Assembly: GCF_001639065.2 (NCBI RefSeq)
Contig: NZ_LQXO02000026.1
Span: forward strand, 62,001-126,000
Length of the DNA: 64,000 nt
From: Vibrio barjaei
GTDB taxonomy: Bacteria; Pseudomonadota; Gammaproteobacteria; Enterobacterales; Vibrionaceae
Direction of reading: 5' to 3'
Part shown: positions 58,500-64,000 of the stretch, piece after piece
Layout: each line of letters starts with the position of its first letter
Position numbering within the stretch: position 1 is the first letter of the stretch
Position numbers and translations under genes: made by a program
Notes under the pieces: model-generated
Seen by the model: the letters and a program-made list of their open reading frames with translations, nothing else
What the model was told of the DNA's origin: nothing
Database searches by the model: none

Positions 58500-58523
58500 A
58501 AGCCCCGTATTGGGGCTTTTTTT
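58500..58523 (+). terminator. Terminator after the lipoprotein gene
   Basis: AAGCCCC pairs with GGGGCTT around GTATT and is followed by TTTTT. Confidence 0.92.
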
Positions 58524-58665
58524 ACAACTTAATCTTCTCAAATTAGCAAAACTGGTAGGGTTAGTTAAAAAAAGACACACTTATTGTTACTTTACTCTTG
58601 TGTTATGGCTCGGAAAATTTTATAGATGGAGGAGCCTTTTTTAAATTCACACGGAGAGTAATTCA

Positions 58666-59784
58666 ATGAGAGTAGGTTTAGTTGGTTGGCGCGGCATGGT
58701 TGGTTCGGTATTGATGCAGCGTATGGTCGAAGAAAAAGACTTCGACGTTATCGAACCAGTATTCTACAGTACCTCTCAAGTAGGTATCCCAGCCCCTAAC
58801 TTCGGCAAAGATGCCGGTATGCTTCAAGATGCTTTTGATATCGAAAGCTTGAAACAACTTGATGCAGTCATTACCTGTCAAGGTGGTAGCTACACCGAAA
58901 AAGTTTATCCTGCATTACGTCAAGCTGGTTGGAAAGGCTATTGGATTGATGCAGCTTCTACTCTCCGTATGGACAAAGACTCCATCATCACTTTAGAACC
59001 AGTGAACTTAGGTCAGATTCAAGATGGTCTAGTTAAAGGCACAAACACCTTTGTTGGTGGTAACTGTACCGTGAGCTTGATGTTGCTCGGTTTAGGTGGC
59101 CTGTATGAAAAAGGCATGGTCGAATGGATGAGTGCCATGACGTATCAAGCTGCTTCTGGTGCTGGTGCCAAAAACATGCGTGAGCTAATTTCACAAATGG
59201 GTGTGGTCAATGATGCGGTCTCTTCAGAGCTTGCAAACCCTGCTAGTTCGATTCTAGATATCGACCGTAAAGTGGCTGAGACTATTCGTTCGTCTTCTTT
59301 CCCTACGGATCAATTTGGTGTGCCTTTGGCAGGCTCTCTCATTCCATGGATCGACGTAAAACGCGATAACGGTCAAAGTAAAGAAGAGTGGAAAGCTGGC
59401 GTTGAAGCCAACAAGATTCTTGGTACGGATGGCAACCCAATTGCTATCGATGGTACTTGTGTTCGTATCGGCGCGATGCGTTGTCATGCTCAAGCACTCA
59501 CAATCAAGCTTAAGCAAGATGTACCAATGGATGAAATCGAAGAGATCATCGCCACTCACAATGACTGGGTTAAAGTTATCCCGAATGAGCGTGACATTAC
59601 CGCTCAAGAACTGACTCCGGCGAAAGTCACCGGCACGATGTCTATCCCTGTTGGTCGTCTAAGAAAGATGGCGATGGGTGATGATTTTCTCAATGCATTT
59701 ACTGTGGGTGACCAATTGCTGTGGGGCGCGGCGGAGCCATTGCGTCGTACGCTGCGCATAATCTTGGCGGAAAAGACGTGTTAA
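58666..59784 (+). CDS. asd: Aspartate-semialdehyde dehydrogenase
   Basis: The 372-residue enzyme has the NADP motif [13 protein letters not shown], the catalytic Cys in [10 protein letters not shown], and C-terminal His in [14 protein letters not shown]. It makes aspartate semialdehyde for Lys, Met, Thr and diaminopimelate synthesis. A 40-nt leader with GGAGAG precedes the ATG. It is a single gene with its own terminator. Confidence 0.96.
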   Translation: MRVGLVGWRGMVGSVLMQRMVEEKDFDVIEPVFYSTSQVGIPAPNFGKDAGMLQDAFDIESLKQLDAVITCQGGSYTEKVYPALRQAGWKGYWIDAASTLRMDKDSIITLEPVNLGQIQDGLVKGTNTFVGGNCTVSLMLLGLGGLYEKGMVEWMSAMTYQAASGAGAKNMRELISQMGVVNDAVSSELANPASSILDIDRKVAETIRSSSFPTDQFGVPLAGSLIPWIDVKRDNGQSKEEWKAGVEANKILGTDGNPIAIDGTCVRIGAMRCHAQALTIKLKQDVPMDEIEEIIATHNDWVKVIPNERDITAQELTPAKVTGTMSIPVGRLRKMAMGDDFLNAFTVGDQLLWGAAEPLRRTLRIILAEKTC

Positions 59785-59806
59785 TTGTTATCTATTAGAT
59801 AAGACT

Positions 59807-59832
59807 AAAGCCCTTGAAAGAGGGCTTTTTTG
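59807..59832 (+). terminator. asd terminator
   Basis: AAAGCCCT pairs with AGGGCTTT around a 6-nt loop, followed by TTTT. Confidence 0.92.
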
Positions 59833-59871
59833 TATCTGCTTTTTGCGGTTACTCAGCGACATATCATTCTT

Positions 59872-60714
59872 TTAATCTGATTTTATAACGACACGTTCAT
59901 CGGGCTCGGCGAGCTCACTACCACAGTACTTGCAATACAAAGCATCACTTTCATGACCTGCTTTCGAACAGTTTGGGCACTTAACTAGGCTACGGTGAGC
60001 ATTCATCTCCTGATTCAGTTCGGCCGTGATGATTCCGGTCGGTACGGCAAGTATGGAGTAGCCGAGTAACATAGTCAGCGACGCTAGCGCTTTCCCAAGT
60101 GGGGTACTGGGAATCAAATCGCCGTATCCAACCGTAGTAATAGTGACAATAGCCCAATAGATACTTTGTGGAATACTTGTGAAGCCATTCTCGGGACCTT
60201 CAATAACAAATATCAGGGCACCAAAAATCGTCACTAAAATGGCGACCGTACTAAAAAACACAATTATCTTTCGGCGTGACAGTAGTAAAGAACGTAGCAG
60301 TATATTGGAATCCTGAAGGTAGCGAACCAACTTTAGGATCCGGAAGATCCGCATGATACGTAGCAACCTTATGACACCCATAAAAGAAGCTGAAGGGAAG
60401 AGCAGTGCCAGATAGGTTGGCAAGATCGCCAATAAATCCACCACACCATAAAAGCTTGTTGCGTAGGCTTTAGGTTTGGGCGAGCAATAGAGTCTTAAAA
60501 GGTATTCAACAGTGAATAGTCCAGTGAAGATGTATTCAATTATTACGAACTCATTGTCCCAATCCGATGCGAAGCCTTCTATTGAATGAAGAATCAGTAC
60601 GGTGAGCGAGAGAAGAATTGCAATGATCAGTGTGATATCAAAAGCACGCCCGGCTCGAGTAGAGTGCCCAAAAATGATGACGTAAAGTTGATGTTGTAAG
60701 CGATTATTATCCAT
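59872..60714 (-). CDS. Voltage-gated-type K+ channel with C-terminal zinc ribbon
   Basis: The 280-residue protein has six membrane helices, an Arg-rich S4-like helix (GVIRLLRIMRIFRILKLVR), and the selectivity filter TTVGYGD near residue 196. After the last helix comes a zinc ribbon (CPNCSKAGHESDALYCKYCG). It would conduct K+ across the inner membrane. The zinc ribbon suggests cytoplasmic regulation or assembly, which is unproven. Confidence 0.88.
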   Translation of the reverse strand: MDNNRLQHQLYVIIFGHSTRAGRAFDITLIIAILLSLTVLILHSIEGFASDWDNEFVIIEYIFTGLFTVEYLLRLYCSPKPKAYATSFYGVVDLLAILPTYLALLFPSASFMGVIRLLRIMRIFRILKLVRYLQDSNILLRSLLLSRRKIIVFFSTVAILVTIFGALIFVIEGPENGFTSIPQSIYWAIVTITTVGYGDLIPSTPLGKALASLTMLLGYSILAVPTGIITAELNQEMNAHRSLVKCPNCSKAGHESDALYCKYCGSELAEPDERVVIKSD

Positions 60715-61347
60715 TGCGTTTTTTAATCCCTAAGAATAGCCAGCGAGCGAAACAAAAATCAGAGTCTCAAGACTGCATTATGTAAATGGTTCTACTATTA
60801 CTAGAGTAGCTGACCTAAAACATAACCCCTAAAAACATGATAAGAATATCAAACTTACAACGCTAGACATACCCTCTGTTAACTTAATAGCTCTCTTTTC
60901 GTATTAGTGTCGAGATCAAAAATAAATCGTAACAGCCGTAATAGGCAATGTGATTGTTCTAAAATATCTAACTTATGTCATTATTTTTTCTTGCTAGCGT
61001 TAGGAGAGTAGTAAAAGTTTATAACCAGTTTGGTAATGTGATATGTAATTTTTATGGATGGATTATATATCTATTAATTAATTCCTCAAAATTCCGATTT
61101 ATCTATGGCTTGTATGTTCTGATTGGCGCCTTTAGTTGCGCGGCTAACTTTAATAGAGTTGAGGTTTTATCAATCTTATCAAGGCTATCCTGAGCTTATT
61201 TTTATTATTGATATAAAAATAAATTATTATTTTTGCTTACTTTAATTAATTGGTGTTTCCCGGTTTAATTGTTTGCAAGTTTAGTTTTTTTCGTTTTTTA
61301 AAATTCGAAATCCCAAGTTTTTTAACTGCCCGAGGTATCAAACTGCT
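60715..61347. other. AT-rich region upstream of the fimbrial genes
   Basis: This 633-bp stretch grows very AT-rich from 60850 on. It contains a perfect inverted repeat TTATTTTTAT/ATAAAAATAA around TATTGAT (61196-61222). A 72-codon frame at 60975 lacks a ribosome-binding site and is probably spurious. The composition fits H-NS-type silencing of the fimbrial operon (inference). Confidence 0.5.
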
Positions 61348-61914
61348 ATGAAAAATATGTTACCTATTCTGTTTGTTATTTTATCTAGTAATTGCTTTGC
61401 TGCTTCTCTAATCAGCGCAAAAACTAACATCAGTGGGCACGTTGTCGCATCTGTATGTACGATAACAATCAGCGACGGTAGCGCTCGAAGTCTTTCTGAA
61501 GGTGTTATTGATTTTGGTGTGTACAACAAGTCGACAAGAACTGGCATGCCAGAGAAATCTATTGTTATTAACTTGTTTGAACCAGGCGCGGAGCAGCCAG
61601 GATGCAGCGCCTTTAAAGCTGGAAGTTCTGGTCTGGTGAAGTTTAAGTTCGGAGATGAAGGGGCTGACCAGTTAGATTCGAGAGGTGTTGTTACCCGTGG
61701 AGCTGGTGATGGTGTTCGCATAGCCATCTCTTCTGTCGATTCCGGACACGTGAGTAGTGTTGCAAAAATAACAGCTGATAACAATGTACTATCTTATCCG
61801 TCAAGCTTCGCAACCCAAGGAGTATTTAACTTCAAAGCTCGTGTCGAGGGCTTAGATAGCGCTACGTCTGGAACCTATAGCGGTTCTTTGTCATTGGTGG
61901 TGTCCTATGAATAA
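61348..61914 (+). CDS. Fimbrial major subunit
   Basis: The 188-residue precursor has a signal peptide (MLPILFVILSSNCFA) and a type 1 pilin-like domain with two Cys (ASVCTITI and PGCSAF) in the usual disulfide spacing, GVIDFGVYNKS and the C-terminal beta strand GSLSLVVSYE that would be donated to the next subunit. The stop overlaps the usher start by 8 nt, so translation is coupled. No chaperone lies upstream. Confidence 0.85.
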   Translation: MKNMLPILFVILSSNCFAASLISAKTNISGHVVASVCTITISDGSARSLSEGVIDFGVYNKSTRTGMPEKSIVINLFEPGAEQPGCSAFKAGSSGLVKFKFGDEGADQLDSRGVVTRGAGDGVRIAISSVDSGHVSSVAKITADNNVLSYPSSFATQGVFNFKARVEGLDSATSGTYSGSLSLVVSYE

Positions 61915-64000
61915 CTGTTTTAGCGGGTTGATGTGCGGTGTATTGTTTATTCTGACGACATCATACCCTCATGCTGGTGAGCTCAATTGGGGGTTTGTTC
62001 GGGGCGGAAATAGAGCTGATATGAAGGCTTGGGATGATTCTACCAATAAATTTATGCCCGGTCGATTTCTGGTTGACGTGGAATTGAACGATAAACATAT
62101 CGGCAAACGCATACTCAATATTTTACCTGAGGACAAGAGTGACTTATGTTTAAGCGAGCAGTGGCTTAGGGACGCTGGCATAAATATAAATACTGACTTC
62201 TACGCTAAGAATATAAATAAAGAACGTCAATGTTATGTTATTGCTAATGATATAAATACAACGGTAAATATGGACTTTTCGACCCAGAATATAAACTTTA
62301 AAATACCACAAAAAGGGCTTGATAAAAAACAAAAGGCAGTATTGGAATGGGATTATGGTATCCCCGCCTTAAGAATGAATTACTCAGCTAGTACCAATGT
62401 AAATAAAGTTGGAACAAGCAGTTACGGGTCTCTGGGTCTATTAGCAAACGCAGGAAAATGGGTGGGTGACTCGTTCATAAGTATCAGTGAAAGTGATGTG
62501 AATATTTCAACAGGCAGTGCGAGACGTGCACTTTATGATTGGAAATCGGACTTGACCATGGGTAGAACATTTACCTCTAACTCGCTAATTGGTGGAGCGA
62601 GCTTGATGGGTGTTGGTTTGGTCAGCAATAGTAACATGCGTGCCAATGAAATCGGATATTCGCCTGTTTTTTCGGGTATTGCAAAAAGTAACGCCAAAGT
62701 CGTATTAAGTCAGAGCGGGAGCACGATTTATATCGAATCGGTTCCAGCAGGCCCTTTTGAAATTCGCGACGTGCGTCTATTAAGCAGTGGAGACGTAACG
62801 ATGACTATTACGGAAGAAGATGGTTCAGTACTAACTCAAGTCTACCCACTAACGGTTATTCCAAACATGCTTAGCTCTGGAGACTACGAATACAGTGTTT
62901 ACTCAGGGTTACGCCAAAGTGGTACCAACGACCTAAATGGTCTTTTTTGGGCGGGTAATGTTGGTTATGGCTTTGAGAACTTCACGCTTAAAACGAGCGT
63001 TCTACTTCATGCCAAATACGTAGCTTTTGGCGCCGGCCTGGTAAGAGGGCTTGGTCACTGGGGGACTTTAGGAGCCCAAAGTGCTTACTCCCATGCGATA
63101 TATGATGACAACAGCAGCGCGACTGGGGGTAGAGTATCGATGACTTACGGTAAGAAATTGAACAAAAGTACGTCGTTACAAGTAACTAGCGCACAATACT
63201 TGTCTCAGGGATACACGGAGTTTTCAAACTTTGCTCCTGATGCAGAGGGAGCTCGTTATGGCAGCAGCTTGAAGTCACAATATAACTTAGGACTTTCCCA
63301 CCGAATCACCACTAACCTAAGTGTAGGGTTCCGTGGTTGGAAGCGTTCTTATTGGGAGGATGTTGCGGACAATTCCGGAATTAATGCCAGAGCATCATTA
63401 CAATTTCGGAAGTTCAATGTGTCACTTGTGACATCATATAGCCAATCAGGCAACGGCTCGGAACTCAGTGGTTCGTTATCACTGTCGGTACCTTTTAGTA
63501 TAGGTGGTTCAAATTACTCAACTTATAGCACGGTGACGACGAATGATAATGGGAGTAGCAATTACTCAACCGGGGTATCTTCGTCAATTGGAGAGAAAGC
63601 AAATTACTCCGCAAATATCAACTGGTCAGGTGACAGTGATAGCAAAACCTATTCAGTGAGTACGGGATATCAAGCAGAACGTGCTTCATTACGGGGAAGA
63701 TTATCTCAATCGAATGGGCAAACGACAGGTTCAGCGTCGGCAAGTGGTTCGGTGATTCTGTTGCCTACAGAGCGCGACATGATATTTACCGGAACGAGAG
63801 CAGACACTCTCATTGTTGCGAATGTTGCGGATACTGAAGGAGTCAAGTTTTCCTCGTCTCCATATCGCTCGACGTCTAAAGGTAATGCGGTAGTTCCTGC
63901 GAGTGCCTATCGAGAAAACCGTATTAGGTTGTCTGGTGATACGTTGCCTACGGATATTGAGTTATTAGAGACTGAAAAACGCGTTGTACCGACCGGTGGT
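61907..64000 (+). CDS. Fimbrial outer-membrane usher (5' part, runs off the window)
   Basis: The open frame of 698 codons begins MNNCFSGLMCGVLF, with a signal peptide, then the N-terminal domain (ELNWGFVRGG), WDYGIPALRMNYSAS, and a long beta-barrel with VPAGPFEIRDVRLL, ending in the window at RVVPTGG-type residues near the C-terminal domain. These are FimD/PapC-type usher features. It secretes and assembles the pilin above. No stop is present before the window ends. Confidence 0.88.
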   Translation, partial: MNNCFSGLMCGVLFILTTSYPHAGELNWGFVRGGNRADMKAWDDSTNKFMPGRFLVDVELNDKHIGKRILNILPEDKSDLCLSEQWLRDAGININTDFYAKNINKERQCYVIANDINTTVNMDFSTQNINFKIPQKGLDKKQKAVLEWDYGIPALRMNYSASTNVNKVGTSSYGSLGLLANAGKWVGDSFISISESDVNISTGSARRALYDWKSDLTMGRTFTSNSLIGGASLMGVGLVSNSNMRANEIGYSPVFSGIAKSNAKVVLSQSGSTIYIESVPAGPFEIRDVRLLSSGDVTMTITEEDGSVLTQVYPLTVIPNMLSSGDYEYSVYSGLRQSGTNDLNGLFWAGNVGYGFENFTLKTSVLLHAKYVAFGAGLVRGLGHWGTLGAQSAYSHAIYDDNSSATGGRVSMTYGKKLNKSTSLQVTSAQYLSQGYTEFSNFAPDAEGARYGSSLKSQYNLGLSHRITTNLSVGFRGWKRSYWEDVADNSGINARASLQFRKFNVSLVTSYSQSGNGSELSGSLSLSVPFSIGGSNYSTYSTVTTNDNGSSNYSTGVSSSIGEKANYSANINWSGDSDSKTYSVSTGYQAERASLRGRLSQSNGQTTGSASASGSVILLPTERDMIFTGTRADTLIVANVADTEGVKFSSSPYRSTSKGNAVVPASAYRENRIRLSGDTLPTDIELLETEKRVVPTGG

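Noticed and set aside
60975..61193. 72-codon frame in the AT-rich gap before the fimbrial genes
   Set aside because: No ribosome-binding site, composition-driven hydrophobic sequence, and no recognisable family; likely spurious.

Overview
The window reads as one ordinary chromosomal segment of a Vibrionaceae bacterium, most likely a Vibrio. The reasons are moderate GC content, a FadR of 279 residues carrying the insert known from vibrios, the nhaB/fadR divergent pair followed by dsbB, the yejK and yejL-yejM pair, ackA-pta with yfbV, divergent metG/mrp, udk-asmA, and a DUF2986 protein. I see no rRNA, insertion sequence, prophage or CRISPR array. Two tRNA genes are present, Ser(TGA) and Pro(GGG).

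Layout. 1-2.8 kb: EF-P hydroxylase EpmC, YfcL, an FMN reductase and a Gfo/Idh/MocA oxidoreductase. 2.8-7.2 kb: an MFS transporter, an acyl-CoA ligase and a divergent LuxR-type regulator, linked by a shared inverted-repeat motif. 7.2-13.4 kb: the oligopeptide importer oppABCDF behind a textbook class II CRP promoter. 13.5-18.8 kb: glutathionyl-hydroquinone reductase, pta, ackA, yfbV. 18.8-25.1 kb: a periplasmic PQQ-type sugar dehydrogenase, a three-gene ABC importer of the ABC_sub_bind type, and malZ. 25.1-33.7 kb: dusC, a SEC-C protein, dsbB, nhaB, fadR, an unknown membrane-anchored protein, metG. 33.9-42.4 kb: mrp, udk, asmA, a 97-residue orphan, nupC with an elaborate leader, cobO, a low-molecular-weight phosphatase, ansA. 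42.5-51.8 kb: sppA, fadH, ydjA, topB, an SDR enzyme, an HDAC-like deacetylase overlapping a Nudix gene, and a DUF2986 protein. 52.2-60.7 kb: two tRNAs, yejM-yejL, yejK, a membrane HPt protein, a lipoprotein with a coiled coil and a C-terminal membrane segment, asd, and a K+ channel. 60.7-64 kb: a long AT-rich gap and the start of a chaperone-usher fimbrial operon that runs off the right edge.

How genes work together. FadR (29.8 kb) and a strong FadR operator on the fadH promoter (44.7 kb) are in the same window, linking fatty-acid sensing to unsaturated fatty-acid oxidation. Pta-AckA interconvert acetyl-CoA and acetate. OppABCDF imports peptides under likely CRP control. YejL-YejM belongs to envelope lipid homeostasis.

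The observations I would follow up first are: (1) a 17-18 bp dyad with consensus GTAC(C/T)-TnAT-GGG(G)TTAC, found at a similar distance and in the same orientation upstream of the MFS gene, the acyl-CoA ligase gene and, 33 kb away, a 97-residue orphan gene; (2) the nupC leader, with a foldable three-way-junction RNA abutting the ribosome-binding site of an unannotated 39-codon ORF whose stop overlaps the nupC start; (3) a run of hairpins in the nhaB leader; (4) two coupled micro-ORFs after the LuxR-type regulator; (5) the orphan membrane HPt protein and the doubly anchored lipoprotein. These come from reading the sequence by eye; no database search or folding program was run.
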